Assembly: GCA_913060695.1 (NCBI GenBank)
Contig: CAJXUA010000015.1
Coordinates: forward strand, 1 to 64,000
Source: an uncultured Gammaproteobacteria bacterium
Lineage (GTDB): Bacteria > Pseudomonadota > Gammaproteobacteria > Pseudomonadales > Pseudohongiellaceae
Reading direction: 5' to 3'
DNA: 64,000 nucleotides
Below, in pieces: positions 9,301-18,067 of this stretch (positions are counted from its first letter, which is position 1; each line of letters begins with the position of its first letter). The notes under the pieces were generated by a model, which worked only from the letters and a program-made list of their open reading frames with translations, was not told the origin of the DNA and did no database searches. A program made the position numbers and the translations under genes.

Positions 9301-10086
9301 GACGAGGTGGTTGGCGAGGCGGCGCGCGACCTGTTCAAAGATGCACAGGCGATGCTTAAAGACCTGATCGACAACAAGCGCCTAAAGGCACAAGGTGTCG
9401 TTGGCTTCTGGCCAGCGGCGCAGCAGAACCTCAATGATGTGGTGTTATTCGAAGATGAGAGCAGAGAGCAGCAAATCGCCCGCTTCTGCTTCCTGCGCCA
9501 GCAAAGTGGCAAGGCTCACGGCGTGCCCAATCTTTCCTTGGCAGACTATGTGGCGCCGCAGGATGCCGGCACACCGGATTACATCGGCGGCTTCGCAGTC
9601 ACCACCGGTATTGGTGCCGATGAATTGGCTAAACAATACCAAGAACAGAACAATGACTATAACGCCCTGATGGTGAAAGCTCTTGCCGATCGTTTGGCCG
9701 AAGCGTTTGCCGAGCTGATGCACCTGCGAGTGCGCACCGAGTTCTGGCCCTATGCCCAGGACGAGTCACTTAGCAATGATGATCTATTGGATGAGCGTTA
9801 TCAGGGCATCCGCCCTGCCCCAGGCTACCCAGCCTGTCCGGAGCATTCAGACAAGGTCACCCTGTTTAAACTGCTGGGTATCGATGGCCACATAAACATG
9901 GAATTGACCGATAGCTACGCGATGCATCCGGCGGCTAGCGTGAGTGGTTTCTACTTCGCGCATCCAGAATCGCGTTACTTCTCTGTTGGCAAGATCGACG
10001 CAGACCAAGTCGAGTCGATCGCAGAAAGAAAAGGGCTAAGCCTTGCAACAATACAGGGTTTGCTGAGTCCAAATATCGTCGAATAG
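6400..10086 (+). CDS. metH: Cobalamin-dependent methionine synthase
   Basis: MetH transfers a methyl group from 5-methyltetrahydrofolate through cobalamin to homocysteine in the cytoplasm. All four modules are present over 1228 residues. The homocysteine domain has zinc cysteines in GFNCALG (about 246) and GGCCGTTP (about 308-312). The pterin domain starts near [12 protein letters not shown] (357). The B12 cap and Rossmann domain has the cobalt-ligand motif [11 protein letters not shown] (about 757-768). The reactivation (SAM-binding) domain covers about 900-1228, with [14 protein letters not shown] near 1136. I saw no cobalamin riboswitch signature in the 199 bases upstream. A possible -10 (TAGAAT) sits near 6353. 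A DUF2970 gene follows 12 bases later. Confidence 0.98.
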   Translation: MAIANSLDTLNKALRERILVLDGAMGTMIQAYKLQEADFRGARFKDNAQDLAGNNDLLTLTRPDIIAQIHREYLEAGADIIETNTFNSTAASQSDYKLEALAYELNFEAAKLARSVCDEFSSANKPRFVAGIVGPTSRTASISPDVNDPAFRNTSFDALVADYLVCAEGLIDGGADILLIETVFDTLNAKAAIFAVQEYSKRIGREIPVMISGTITDASGRTLSGQTVEAFWNSVAHAKPISIGFNCALGATQLRPHIEEISGIANTFVSAHPNAGLPNEFGEYDQSAKEMAEIIEEFARSGFLNIVGGCCGTTPVHIRAIADAVAQCAPRAIPDIKPACRLSGLEAFNITSESLFVNVGERTNITGSKRFARLIREGDFDTALDVALQQVEAGAQIIDINMDEGMLDSNAAMSHFLRLIASEPDISRVPIMIDSSKWEILETGLRCIQGKGIVNSISMKEGKEDFVEKARLCMQYGAAVVVMAFDEEGQADTLEKKCAICKRSYDILVNEVGFPAQDIIFDPNIFAVATGIEEHNNYAVDFIGSCEYIKRELPHALISGGVSNVSFSFRGNDTVREAIHSVFLYHAIQAGLSMGIVNAGQLAVYDEIPAQLKERVEDIVLNRRPDGTDRLMEIAGQYSGESATESHEDLSWRENEVGKRITHALVKGITRYIEQDTEEARQLFDEPIEVIEGPLMDGMNVVGDLFGSGKMFLPQVVKSARVMKQAVAYLLPFIEEAKKGQVFKAKGKILLATVKGDVHDIGKNIVGVVLGCNNYDIIDLGVMVPCEKILQTAIAEKVDIIGLSGLITPSLDEMVHVAKEMQRQGFKIPLLIGGATTSKAHTAVKIDQHYHNNSTVYVPDASRSVTVVSNLLSNDGGVDFKNKIKEEYDAVRLRNANRDHRKNIISFEKANANAFKADWQQHRPVAPQFLGTKVFEDYPLEELVPYIDWTPFFITWSLSGKYPAILKDEVVGEAARDLFKDAQAMLKDLIDNKRLKAQGVVGFWPAAQQNLNDVVLFEDESREQQIARFCFLRQQSGKAHGVPNLSLADYVAPQDAGTPDYIGGFAVTTGIGADELAKQYQEQNNDYNALMVKALADRLAEAFAELMHLRVRTEFWPYAQDESLSNDDLLDERYQGIRPAPGYPACPEHSDKVTLFKLLGIDGHINMELTDSYAMHPAASVSGFYFAHPESRYFSVGKIDADQVESIAERKGLSLATIQGLLSPNIVE

Positions 10087-10098
10087 AGGAGTATCGAG

Positions 10099-10320
10099 AT
10101 GGCGGAAGATAAAGACAGCGGCTTAGAAGAGAAAGCCAAACTACCCTTTTGGAAGACCCTGCTCAGTGTGATGCAGGCGAGTTTTGGGGTGCAGAGTCGT
10201 GCTAATAAGGAAAGAGACTTCGCCAATGGCTCGGTCAAAGGCTTTATCGTGGCTGCACTGATTTTCACAGCTCTGTTTATAGCGACATTAGTAATCGTAG
10301 TGCGTTCGGTTCTGCCCTAG
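10099..10320 (+). CDS. DUF2970 small membrane protein
   Basis: This 73-residue product has a charged N-terminus, the conserved LPFWKTLLSVMQASFGVQS block of DUF2970 (residues 16-34), and one C-terminal membrane segment (about 48-70). The function of DUF2970 is not known; the conserved block is followed by the membrane anchor as in the family. GGAG-type ribosome site (gaggagtatcgagATG). It lies 12 bases after metH and is probably co-transcribed with it. Confidence 0.85.
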   Translation: MAEDKDSGLEEKAKLPFWKTLLSVMQASFGVQSRANKERDFANGSVKGFIVAALIFTALFIATLVIVVRSVLP

Positions 10321-10325
10321 GCAAC

Positions 10326-10350
10326 AGGCCAAGGACAGTGCCCTTGGCCT
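10326..10350. terminator. Hairpin between convergent genes
   Basis: AGGCCAAGG, loop ACAGTGC, CCTTGGCCT forms a 9-bp perfect stem directly after the DUF2970 stop and before the end of the convergent small gene. There is no clear T-run on either side, so it may be a weak or Rho-assisted bidirectional terminator. Confidence 0.5.
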
Positions 10351-10369
10351 AGCCTAAATATGGTTTGTG

Positions 10370-10507
10370 TTATCGGCTAACGAAGAACACGACCATAGTG
10401 ACGATGATGGCAACCAGAGATAGCATCGCAATCACGTCTGCTCGGCTGTTTGCGTCGCTCTCTTCTTCGCTGATTTGTGGGCTTGGGGAAACGTCGTGAT
10501 GGCTCAT
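10370..10507 (-). CDS. Tiny single-pass membrane protein, unknown
   Basis: From the chosen ATG at 10507 the product has 45 residues: a polar, acidic N-terminus (PQISEEESDANSRAD) and one strong membrane segment, VIAMLSLVAIIVTMVVFFV, ending VSR. Within a longer frame open to 10696 I chose this start because GGAA lies six bases upstream and because the part before it looks non-coding. Another ATG at 10519 is possible (49 residues). Family unknown. It is convergent with DUF2970. Confidence 0.55.
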   Translation of the reverse strand: MSHHDVSPSPQISEEESDANSRADVIAMLSLVAIIVTMVVFFVSR

Positions 10508-10742
10508 AATGCTTTCCATTGAGTAAGAAAAATCAAAGCGGCATTTTAAAGCCTCACTCTTTAGAATCAAGTGAAACTTGCGCATAGTGGTCCGAAAATG
10601 ACAAGGAGGTGTCGTAAAGCGGAGAGCTAGCACTAAGTCTTGCCTTTGCTTTACAATGCGCACCCCATTGAGATCGAAAATCCGCTGTCCTAGCACGCTA
10701 ATCCGTACTTGAACTCAGCTAAACTAGACATAGATTATTACC

Positions 10743-12401
10743 ATGTATCGATACGACAATTACGACCATCAAATGTTAGAAGATCGCATCGCGCAGTTTC
10801 GCGATCAGACTGCGCGCTTCCTGAAAGGCGAGCTCGCGGACACAGAGTTTCTGCCACTGCGCCTACAAAACGGTCTTTATATTCAGCGCCTGGCGCCGAT
10901 GCTGCGCATTGCTATCCCTTACGGCATGCTCTCCAGCACCCAGCTGCGTAAATTGGCCTATATCTCCGAGTACTACGACAAGGGCTATGGGCACTTCACC
11001 ACACGCCAGAACATCCAATTTAACTGGCCTGCGCTGGAAGATGTGCCGGATATCCTCGAGCACTTAGCCGAAGTCGAGATGCACGCTATTCAAACCAGCG
11101 GTAACTGCATTCGCAATACCAGTACCGACCAGTTTGCCGGTAGCGCGATCAACGAGATCGCAGACAGTCGCCCCTATTGCGAGATCATTCGTCAGTGGTC
11201 GACCTTCCATCCGGAGTTCGCCTACCTGCCCCGTAAGTTCAAGATCGCGGTGTGTGGCACTAGCGACGACCAAGCGGCTACCCAGGTTCATGACATCGGG
11301 CTATTCATCGTCCGCAACGACGCCGGAGAGCTCGGCTTTCGTGTCTTAGTAGGTGGAGGCCTAGGCCGCACGCCAGTAATCGGTAAAGCCATTCGTGAAT
11401 TCCTACCTGAACACGAGTTGCTCACTTATCTCGACGCGATCCTGCGTGTGTATAACCGCGAAGGTCGTCGGGATAATAAATACAAGGCGCGTATCAAGAT
11501 TCTCGTGAAAGAGACCGGGGTCGATGCCTTCCGTGAGAAGGTCGAGAAAGAGTGGCAGAGCCTCAAGGGCGGGCCACTGCGCTTGACTGACACTGAGATT
11601 CAACGCTGCAGAGGCTTTTTCGATGAGCCTGATTATAAAGAGCTGCCCGCACAGAGTGCGAAACTGAGCGAAGAACTCTCACGCGATGTTTTGTTCGCGA
11701 GTTGGTATCAGCAGAACGTCGATGCGCACAAAAAGCCAGGCTATGCCATTGTCACAATCTGCCTGAAAACGACAGGGGTAGCGCCGGGTGACGTGACGAC
11801 AGAGCAGATGAATTTCATCGCAGATGTTGCCGACCGCTATAGCTTCGGCGAGCTTCGCATTAGTCACGAGCAGAACGTTATCCTCGCCGACATCGAACAA
11901 GATGCCCTGTATGAGATATGGCAGGCGCTTAAATCCAATCAGCTCAGCGCGGCGAACTTGGGTCTACTGACCGATATCATCTGCTGCCCCGGTGGCGACT
12001 TCTGCGCCTTGGCCAACGCCAAGTCTATTCCTATCGCAGAGTCGATACAGCGTCGCTTCGATGACGCTAAGAGGCTGCAGGATATAGGCGACATTAGTCT
12101 GAACATCTCTGGATGTATGAATGCCTGCGGCCATCACCATGTCGGCAATATCGGCATTTTGGGTGTGGATAAAAAGGGTGCAGAGTTCTACCAAGTCTCT
12201 CTAGGCGGTTCTGCGGAGAACACGACATCACTTGGTCAGATCGTAGGCCCTTCTTTCGCGCAAGACGAAGTACCCGACGTGATCGAGAAGATCGTGAATG
12301 TGTACACGCGCCGCCGCGAAGGTGACGAGCGCTTCATCGATACGTTTAATCGTCTCGGCATGGCGCCGTTCAAGGAAGAGGTGTATGGCAAAACTAATTA
12401 A
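10743..12401 (+). CDS. cysI: Sulfite/nitrite reductase hemoprotein
   Basis: A 552-residue siroheme and [4Fe-4S] enzyme of the assimilatory sulfite/nitrite reductase family, reducing sulfite to sulfide for cysteine synthesis. Two ferredoxin-like half-domains and two siroheme-binding domains are visible. The substrate-binding arginine/lysine region holds HFTTRQNIQFNW (about 85-96). The cluster cysteines are in ICCPGGDFC (about 411-419) and SGCMNACGHHH (about 456-466). This is the Pseudomonas-type CysI that is found beside a DUF934 gene, and that partner overlaps its 3' end by 17 bases here. A TTGAAC element upstream may be the -35. Sulfite rather than nitrite is inferred from the DUF934 linkage. 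Confidence 0.92.
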   Translation: MYRYDNYDHQMLEDRIAQFRDQTARFLKGELADTEFLPLRLQNGLYIQRLAPMLRIAIPYGMLSSTQLRKLAYISEYYDKGYGHFTTRQNIQFNWPALEDVPDILEHLAEVEMHAIQTSGNCIRNTSTDQFAGSAINEIADSRPYCEIIRQWSTFHPEFAYLPRKFKIAVCGTSDDQAATQVHDIGLFIVRNDAGELGFRVLVGGGLGRTPVIGKAIREFLPEHELLTYLDAILRVYNREGRRDNKYKARIKILVKETGVDAFREKVEKEWQSLKGGPLRLTDTEIQRCRGFFDEPDYKELPAQSAKLSEELSRDVLFASWYQQNVDAHKKPGYAIVTICLKTTGVAPGDVTTEQMNFIADVADRYSFGELRISHEQNVILADIEQDALYEIWQALKSNQLSAANLGLLTDIICCPGGDFCALANAKSIPIAESIQRRFDDAKRLQDIGDISLNISGCMNACGHHHVGNIGILGVDKKGAEFYQVSLGGSAENTTSLGQIVGPSFAQDEVPDVIEKIVNVYTRRREGDERFIDTFNRLGMAPFKEEVYGKTN

Positions 12402-12897
12402 GAACCGTTCTATAGTGGAAGACTCCTGGCATTTGCTTAAGGAAGTCAGCAGCTTAGACGAGATTTCTGATAAGTCAGCGCAATCGATAATTGTACCCCT
12501 CGCCTTCTGGCAAGAGCATCGTAGGGAGCTGAAACAACGCCCTGGCAAAACAGCGGTATGGCTTCAGAGCAACGAATTGCCTGCGGCACTGGGCGAGGAT
12601 CTGCACTCTTTCGCCCTAATCGCGCTCAATTTCCCGGTGTTCTCCGATGGCAGGGTCTATTCTTCCGCACGTGAATTGCGCAGCAATTTCATGTTTAAGG
12701 GCGAGTTACGTGCGATTGGCGATGTGCTGCGTGACCAGTTGTTCTATATGGCGCGCTGTGGGTTCGATGCCTTCGCGTTACGCGAGGATCAGGACATCGA
12801 TTTAGCGCTAGAGGCCTTCGATGACTTCCAAGACGGCTATCAAGTCAGTGTAGACAAGCCCGAACCACTGTTCAGGCGTCGTGAACAGACTCTGTAG
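12385..12897 (+). CDS. DUF934 protein, sulfite reduction partner
   Basis: This 170-residue DUF934 protein is encoded with assimilatory sulfite reductase in many proteobacteria; its exact biochemical role is unknown, and CysI support or electron transfer is only inferred. The family block LIALNFPVFSDGRVYSSAREL is present (given here with the usual F-P-x-F-x-D-G-R-x-Y-S-x-A-R-x-L-R pattern). The C-terminal part has the usual GFDAFALREDQD segment. I chose the ATG at 12385, which overlaps cysI by 17 bases, over the longer frame from 12298 because AAGGAAGAGG precedes it and homology starts there. Confidence 0.88.
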   Translation: MAKLIKNRSIVEDSWHLLKEVSSLDEISDKSAQSIIVPLAFWQEHRRELKQRPGKTAVWLQSNELPAALGEDLHSFALIALNFPVFSDGRVYSSARELRSNFMFKGELRAIGDVLRDQLFYMARCGFDAFALREDQDIDLALEAFDDFQDGYQVSVDKPEPLFRRREQTL

Positions 12898-12905
12898 ATT
12901 CTCTG

Positions 12906-13916
12906 TTAAAGGGCCAGCACCATGCGGCCCTTGCCCTTTCCTGCCAACAAGCCATTGAGCTTGCTCTCAAGCTCTTCCAACGCAACTGTTTGCGCTAGCG
13001 CATCGAGTTGCGTGAGCTTCCAATCCGTCGCTAAGCGCTGCCACATTTGGCTCTTTAAAGGCTGCGGCACATTCACAGAGTCTACGCCTAACAGGTTGAC
13101 GCCCCTTAGAATGAAGGGGAATACGCTGGCATCGAGCGAAGGCGAACCCACTAAACCACATAGCGCAACGCTTCCGCCGTAGCGCAGCGCCTTCACAGCA
13201 TTCCATAAGACCGGCCCGCCGACGACATCGACGACCCCTGCCCAACGCTCTTTTAGTAAGGGGCGTGGATTCTCTTCGAGCAGTTCTTGCCTATCGATAA
13301 TCTCCGTCGCGCCAAGCGAGCGCAGGAAGTCCGCAGCCTCTGCCTTACCGGTAGCCGCCGTCACCGCAAAGCCAAGCTGCGCCAATAGAGCGACCGCCAC
13401 CGAACCTACACCGCCGGTGGCACCTGTAACTAAGACAGCTCCCGCATCGGGTGTCAGGCCGGCTTTTAAGAGCTTATCGACACAAAGCGCGGCCGTGAGA
13501 CCGGCAGTGCCTAGTACCATGCTCTCGTAAGCGCTGAGCCCGTCAGGTAGGCGCACCAACCAAGCTGCAGGTACGCGGACATACTCAGCGAAACCACCAT
13601 CGGTGTTCATTCCCAAGTCGTATCCAGTGATGATGACCGCATCGCCCGCTGCATAGGTATCGACGGAACTACTTTGCACAATGCCTGCCGCATCAATTCC
13701 GGGCGTATGGGGGTAGTTGCGCGTCACTCCCTTATTGCCAGAGGCAGATAAGGCATCTTTGTAGTTAAGCGACGAGTACTGCACTTTTACTAATACTTCG
13801 CCCTCTGGCAATGAGTCTAACTCGCGCGTTACGATGCTGCTGCTATAGGCGAGCTTGTCGCCCTCTTGCCGCTCCTCTACACGCATGGCTTTGAATTGCT
13901 TAGTCTCGGTGCTCAT
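12906..13916 (-). CDS. acuI: Acrylyl-CoA reductase / YhdH-type quinone oxidoreductase
   Basis: A zinc-free medium-chain dehydrogenase/reductase of 336 residues, matching the YhdH/AcuI group that reduces acryloyl-CoA to propionyl-CoA with NADPH. The N-terminal GroES-like domain includes LNYKDALSASG (about 53-63) and HTPGIDAAGIV. The Rossmann motif is VTGATGGVGSVAVALLAQLG (about 163-182). In marine bacteria AcuI clears toxic acryloyl-CoA from DMSP use, but no DMSP lyase is seen nearby, so that role is only possible. It follows sohB by 12 bases at the end of a minus-strand series. ATG at 13916; M11 is an alternative. Confidence 0.85.
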   Translation of the reverse strand: MSTETKQFKAMRVEERQEGDKLAYSSSIVTRELDSLPEGEVLVKVQYSSLNYKDALSASGNKGVTRNYPHTPGIDAAGIVQSSSVDTYAAGDAVIITGYDLGMNTDGGFAEYVRVPAAWLVRLPDGLSAYESMVLGTAGLTAALCVDKLLKAGLTPDAGAVLVTGATGGVGSVAVALLAQLGFAVTAATGKAEAADFLRSLGATEIIDRQELLEENPRPLLKERWAGVVDVVGGPVLWNAVKALRYGGSVALCGLVGSPSLDASVFPFILRGVNLLGVDSVNVPQPLKSQMWQRLATDWKLTQLDALAQTVALEELESKLNGLLAGKGKGRMVLAL

Positions 13917-13928
13917 TATCTTTTCCCT

Positions 13929-15014
13929 TTATGAGTAGAAGCTGCTCTCGCGCACGCGCTTCCACAAGGACATGACCGTGCGGTCTAGGGTGCTATGGAT
14001 TGCGGCTCCGAGCTTATCGCCTATCGAACGGCGAATCTCGTAGCTGACCTCGAAGACGTCCGCCTCGTCGCAGGCTAAGACGATGCACTCATCGCTCGTC
14101 ATGACCGCGTCTACCATATTGCGCTCTAAGGCCTGAATGCCCACCCAGGTCTCTCCCGTCGCAATAGAGTCGATCTCTACCGCGGGACGGTGTTGCTTAA
14201 CCCAGTTCTTGAAGAGCACATGCATCTCCTCGACGTCTTCCTTTACCTTCTTGCGGCCTTTGTTCGTGATCTCGCCGAAGGTAGTCAGGGTTGTCTTGAA
14301 CTCCCCCGCGCTAATAGTCTCGTAATCCACATCATGCTTGCGCAGTAGGCGATGGAAGTTGGGCAGTTGTACCAACACACCAATGGAGCCGAGTATGGCG
14401 AAAGGCGCTGCAACTAGATTGCTGGCGAGGCAGGCCATCATATAGCCACCGCTAGCCGCAACCTTGTCTACACAGATCGTCAGTGGAATGTCCTTGTCGC
14501 GAATTCGTAGTAATTGCGAGGACGCCAAACCATAGGCGTGAACCATTCCACCGGGGCTTTCCAAGCGCAGAAGCACTTCGTCTTTAGGGGTTGCAAGCGT
14601 GAGGATAGCGGTAATCTCTTCGCGTAAACTCTCGACCTCGCTAGCTTCTACATCGCCATCAAAATCAATTACATAAACGCGTTTTCTATAATCATCTTCA
14701 GCTGTCTCTTCCGTGCTGTTTTGCTGGGCTTTGAGCTGCTTCTTACGATCCTTCTCTTCCTGCTTGTGGCGCTTCTTCTCCAGCTTTTGCTCTAGCTTGA
14801 ACTCGGCCTTATCCAATACGGACTTCTTGACCGAGTCGCGCATATCATCCAACTCGTCGTTCAAACGCACGATCGAGATCGCACCCCTGCCCGATCCGGA
14901 TGCGCGTTTGCCGCGAGAGCCCGCTGAGATCAAGGCACTTAATACAACAATGAAGGCCACCACTAGTGTGGCAACCTTCGCTAAAAACAATCCGTATTCA
15001 GTCAGAAACTCCAA
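13929..15014 (-). CDS. sohB: Inner-membrane serine protease SohB (S49)
   Basis: SohB is a signal-peptide-peptidase-like protease anchored in the inner membrane and acting on the periplasmic side. The 361-residue protein has an N-terminal membrane segment (about 10-32), a highly charged Lys/Glu helical stretch (50-108, probably coiled coil), then the S49 domain. The catalytic Ser is S188 in KVAASGGYMMAC and the general-base Lys is K240 in AGEFKTTLTTFGE, a Ser-Lys dyad. It lies 16 bases after nudC and 12 bases before acuI on the same strand. All key residues are present. Confidence 0.93.
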   Translation of the reverse strand: MEFLTEYGLFLAKVATLVVAFIVVLSALISAGSRGKRASGSGRGAISIVRLNDELDDMRDSVKKSVLDKAEFKLEQKLEKKRHKQEEKDRKKQLKAQQNSTEETAEDDYRKRVYVIDFDGDVEASEVESLREEITAILTLATPKDEVLLRLESPGGMVHAYGLASSQLLRIRDKDIPLTICVDKVAASGGYMMACLASNLVAAPFAILGSIGVLVQLPNFHRLLRKHDVDYETISAGEFKTTLTTFGEITNKGRKKVKEDVEEMHVLFKNWVKQHRPAVEIDSIATGETWVGIQALERNMVDAVMTSDECIVLACDEADVFEVSYEIRRSIGDKLGAAIHSTLDRTVMSLWKRVRESSFYS

Positions 15015-15030
15015 GCATACTCTCCTTAAT

Positions 15031-15861
15031 TTAGGCGTTCTTTGTCTCGTTTAAACCTTGCAAGAATAACGCAATGAGCTGGCCTGCGACACTAATGCCG
15101 GCAGAGGGCATCTCGGGTAAGTCTTCCTTGCTATACCAGCGCGCCTCGGCGATCTCGATTCCGTCGACACATAGCTCCCCGGCTTTGTAATCCGCGAAAA
15201 AACCGAGCATGAGCTGGGATGGGAATGGCCACGACTGACTCTTGATATAGCGAATATTGTCGACCTCGATGCCCACCTCCTCCATGACCTCACGCTTTAC
15301 GGTCTCCTCCGGTGTCTCGCCTACTTCCATGAAGCCTGCAAGGCAACTGCTATAGGACGCGTTGCCGCGGTTGTGGCGAGCCAACAGAAACTGCTCACCC
15401 TTGGTCACCAATACAATGATGCAGGGATTTATGCGCGGATAGTAAGTGGCGTTGCACGCGGTGCATACAAGTGCGCGATCATTCTTATGCGCCAGAGTAT
15501 TGGCCCCGCAAGAGCCACAGAAGCGGTGGCTGTCATACCAATTGATTAGCTGATTGGCGCGGCCGACCGCAGTGAAATCGTCGAAAGCATGGCGTAGCAG
15601 CAGTGTTCTAGGGCTTGCTCTGGCGACTGTAAAGTCCTCTTGCACCCAATCATGGGGCAGGTTCAGCGCTACAATCCTGCGCGCCTTGAACTCCCCGACG
15701 AGCAAGAGCGGATACCAAGCTTTATCTAATTCCTCTAAGACCTTGCTAGGCCAGAGGAATTCGTCATTACGCAGCAGAACCTCGCCCTTGTGGAAGAGGA
15801 TGACAAGCTCATCGCCGCGCATGTCCTGGGCGCGATAGAAATAGGTTTGGATCGAATCCAT
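15031..15861 (-). CDS. nudC: NAD-cap/NADH pyrophosphatase NudC
   Basis: NudC hydrolyses NADH and removes NAD caps from RNA 5' ends. The 276-residue product has an N-terminal domain, a zinc ribbon with C115, C118, C133 and C136 (CGSCGA and CTACNA), and a Nudix domain whose box runs from GFMEVGETPEE through REVMEEVGIE (about 176-199). The NADH-specific motif appears as SQSWPFPSQ (208-216), close to the family SQPWPFPxS. It is 15 bases from dnaQ on the same strand. The assignment is firm. Confidence 0.93.
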   Translation of the reverse strand: MDSIQTYFYRAQDMRGDELVILFHKGEVLLRNDEFLWPSKVLEELDKAWYPLLLVGEFKARRIVALNLPHDWVQEDFTVARASPRTLLLRHAFDDFTAVGRANQLINWYDSHRFCGSCGANTLAHKNDRALVCTACNATYYPRINPCIIVLVTKGEQFLLARHNRGNASYSSCLAGFMEVGETPEETVKREVMEEVGIEVDNIRYIKSQSWPFPSQLMLGFFADYKAGELCVDGIEIAEARWYSKEDLPEMPSAGISVAGQLIALFLQGLNETKNA

Positions 15862-15876
15862 AACGCCTTGTAGCTC

Positions 15877-16596
15877 CTACTCAATAGTCTGCGCCGCGCT
15901 CCACACGCAGGCATTGTTACTTTGCTTATTGATACGGTCGAGAAACTGCTCGTGGGCAAGCATATCGGCGTGGCTGGGCTGGGTAACAAGCAAAGGTCCA
16001 CGGCTAAGATCGCGTTCTCGATGAGTGCCCTCGCCTTCCTGCTGGGTATCCTCTTCATTCTGCAGCTGCAAAATAGTCTGACCGCCCGTCATCAGCAGAT
16101 ATACATCCGCGAGAATCTCGGCATCGAGTAAAGCCCCGTGAAGGTCGCGCTGAGAGTTGTCTACCTCATAGCGTTTGCACAGGGCATCTAGGCTATTGCG
16201 CTGCCCAGGATGCTTCTTGCGTGCCATCACCAGCGTATCGATCACGGAGCATTGCGCCTCCATACTCTCCTGAGCCTGGTCCACGAGTTGCAACTCATGA
16301 TTGAGGAAGCCAAGGTCGAACGGCGCATTGTGTATCACTAATTCCGCGCCACGCACGAAGTCGAGAAACTCCGCGGCCACCTGCTTGAAGCGGGGTTTGT
16401 CTGCTAGAAATTGCGAGGTGATGCCGTGGACCTGCACTGCACCATCGTCTATCTCGCGGTCCGGATTCAGGTAGCAATGGTAATGACGCCCGGTAAGTCG
16501 TCTATTCTCGATCTCAACACAGCCAATCTCGATGACGCGATGGCCTTGTAGAGGGTCGAGCCCCGTAGTTTCGGTGTCTAATACTATTTGTCGCAT
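15877..16596 (-). CDS. dnaQ: DNA polymerase III epsilon proofreading subunit
   Basis: DnaQ is the 3'-5' proofreading exonuclease of the replicative polymerase III core. The 239-residue product has ExoI LDTETTGLDP (D7, E9), ExoII VIHNAPFDLGFL and ExoIII with HGALLDAEILADVYL, so the DEDDh set with the catalytic His is complete. The C-terminal 60 residues are the variable tail that contacts the alpha subunit. It follows rnhA by 18 bases on the same strand; the rnhA/dnaQ pairing is also known in E. coli, where the two genes are divergent, whereas here they are co-directional. Confidence 0.96.
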   Translation of the reverse strand: MRQIVLDTETTGLDPLQGHRVIEIGCVEIENRRLTGRHYHCYLNPDREIDDGAVQVHGITSQFLADKPRFKQVAAEFLDFVRGAELVIHNAPFDLGFLNHELQLVDQAQESMEAQCSVIDTLVMARKKHPGQRNSLDALCKRYEVDNSQRDLHGALLDAEILADVYLLMTGGQTILQLQNEEDTQQEGEGTHRERDLSRGPLLVTQPSHADMLAHEQFLDRINKQSNNACVWSAAQTIE

Positions 16597-16614
16597 AGTC
16601 TCTCGGTGGTCATT

Positions 16615-17067
16615 TTAAACTTTAGTAGTCTCAAGCTCGTCGATGCCTAGATTCGCTAAGCTGTCGGCAATCTCGTTCTCGGGGTGACCGCTGTGGCCCT
16701 TGACCCATTCCCATTGGATTGTGTGCTGTGCGGCCAATGCATCGAGTGTCTGCCATAGATCCACATTGAGCACGGGCTTCTTCGCTGCGGTCTTCCAGCC
16801 TCGTTTTTTCCAGTTGGGCAGCCATTCGGTAATGCCTGTAAGGACATACTTTGAGTCACTGAATACATGTACGTCACAACCGGACTTTTTCAATGCCCGC
16901 AAGCCCTGAATGACAGCCATCAGTTCCATGCGGTTGTTAGTGGTGTGCGGCTCGCCGCCGTGAAGAGTCTTTTCGGTGCCGTTGTAGCGCAGCAGTGCAC
17001 CCCAACCGCCCTTACCGGGATTGCCTCTACAGGCGCCATCGGTATACATCTGAATGGTGTTTGACAA
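16615..17067 (-). CDS. rnhA: Ribonuclease HI
   Basis: RNase HI cuts RNA in RNA-DNA hybrids, removing primers and R-loops. The 150-residue product has D10 ([16 protein letters not shown]), E48 (NNRMELMAV), D71 (VFSDSKYV), the mobile-loop H125 (WVKGHSGH) and D135 (NEIADSLAN), the full active site. The basic protrusion [13 protein letters not shown] (handle) of E. coli-type enzymes is also present. It lies between the yafS-like methyltransferase gene and dnaQ, all on the minus strand. Confidence 0.97.
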   Translation of the reverse strand: MSNTIQMYTDGACRGNPGKGGWGALLRYNGTEKTLHGGEPHTTNNRMELMAVIQGLRALKKSGCDVHVFSDSKYVLTGITEWLPNWKKRGWKTAAKKPVLNVDLWQTLDALAAQHTIQWEWVKGHSGHPENEIADSLANLGIDELETTKV

Positions 17068-17098
17068 ATCTACTTCCTAAAACGTCGCCATTACGGCT

Positions 17099-17914
17099 TT
17101 ATGAATCGAGTTTAACTTTAGCGGCTTCTGGCCGCGCCCTTGCTGTCTCGGCAACAGGTCGCACGAGAACTGGCCTAGGGAGTTTCGGCCAGCGCGGTAG
17201 TATAGGCGTTACGGGCATCACTTGCTTGCATGCGACTATGACATATACAGCACCCAGAGGCGCATTGAACCGTTTTCCGAATGCCTCAAATTGATGTGCG
17301 GCATTCACAAAGCGCGTGTGTTTGAGCGGCAAAAGGTAGGCACAATGTTCAACTTTGTCGACACTGAAATCCAGCAGTTTTAACCAATCCTGCACCCTCG
17401 AGCTCGAGATATAGCGGGCATCCCATGGCCGTGTGTTGCGCCAGCGAAACAGCTTGCGCATGCCCCAACTGCTTAGCGGGTTGAAGCCGATAATCACGAG
17501 TTTGCCCCCCGGCATCAAGACACGGGCTGACTCCCTTAGCAAACGGTGACTGTTGGGAGTGTAATCCAAGGCATGGTGTATTAGCACCGCATCGACACTG
17601 TCGCTAAGCAGGGGTAACGCCTCGTTATTGGCAACCGGCAAGGTCTTCTCTGCGTCGTATTGCGGCACAAACATCAGCTTGTGACCGATCGGGCTCGCCT
17701 CGAGCATTGAATGTTCACTGACACCGAGCTGCAAGAAATGATAGCCAAAGATGCGGGCGAGAGTCGGCTCCAGCAGCTCGGTCTCACTCGCGAGCAAGGC
17801 CTTGCCGAGCGAAGTCTCCCACCACGCCCCCATGTCATGAAAGAGCGCTTCCGGGGCTGGAAGATCGCGGCGTTTACGCCACCGCGCCCGAAGATTTTCT
17901 AGAAGCTGAATCAT
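17099..17914 (-). CDS. Class I SAM-dependent methyltransferase (YafS-like)
   Basis: A 271-residue methyltransferase-11-type protein. The motif I region is FGYHFLQLGVSEH (about 56-68). The post-motif blocks DAVLIHHALDYTPNSHRLLRE and PGGKLVIIGFNPLSSWGMRKL fit the YafS group, which sits between gloB and rnhA in E. coli as it does here. The substrate is unknown. I chose the ATG at 17914 (AAGG eight bases upstream) rather than the longer frame to 18052, whose extra 46 residues look non-coding and would reach into the gloB promoter. It is divergent from gloB. Confidence 0.85.
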   Translation of the reverse strand: MIQLLENLRARWRKRRDLPAPEALFHDMGAWWETSLGKALLASETELLEPTLARIFGYHFLQLGVSEHSMLEASPIGHKLMFVPQYDAEKTLPVANNEALPLLSDSVDAVLIHHALDYTPNSHRLLRESARVLMPGGKLVIIGFNPLSSWGMRKLFRWRNTRPWDARYISSSRVQDWLKLLDFSVDKVEHCAYLLPLKHTRFVNAAHQFEAFGKRFNAPLGAVYVIVACKQVMPVTPILPRWPKLPRPVLVRPVAETARARPEAAKVKLDS

Positions 17915-18067
17915 GTTCAGACCTTGTTTGATGCGCTGCGTCACGGCCAGTTCGAAGATAGCTGACCGCTTTCCGACTCGAGACAGCGTTCGTCTTGGCG
18001 AAAAGAGGTTTATACCATGGTGCCGGTGCACTATGATTGCTTTCTTTAGCACTGAAAATCAAATGCA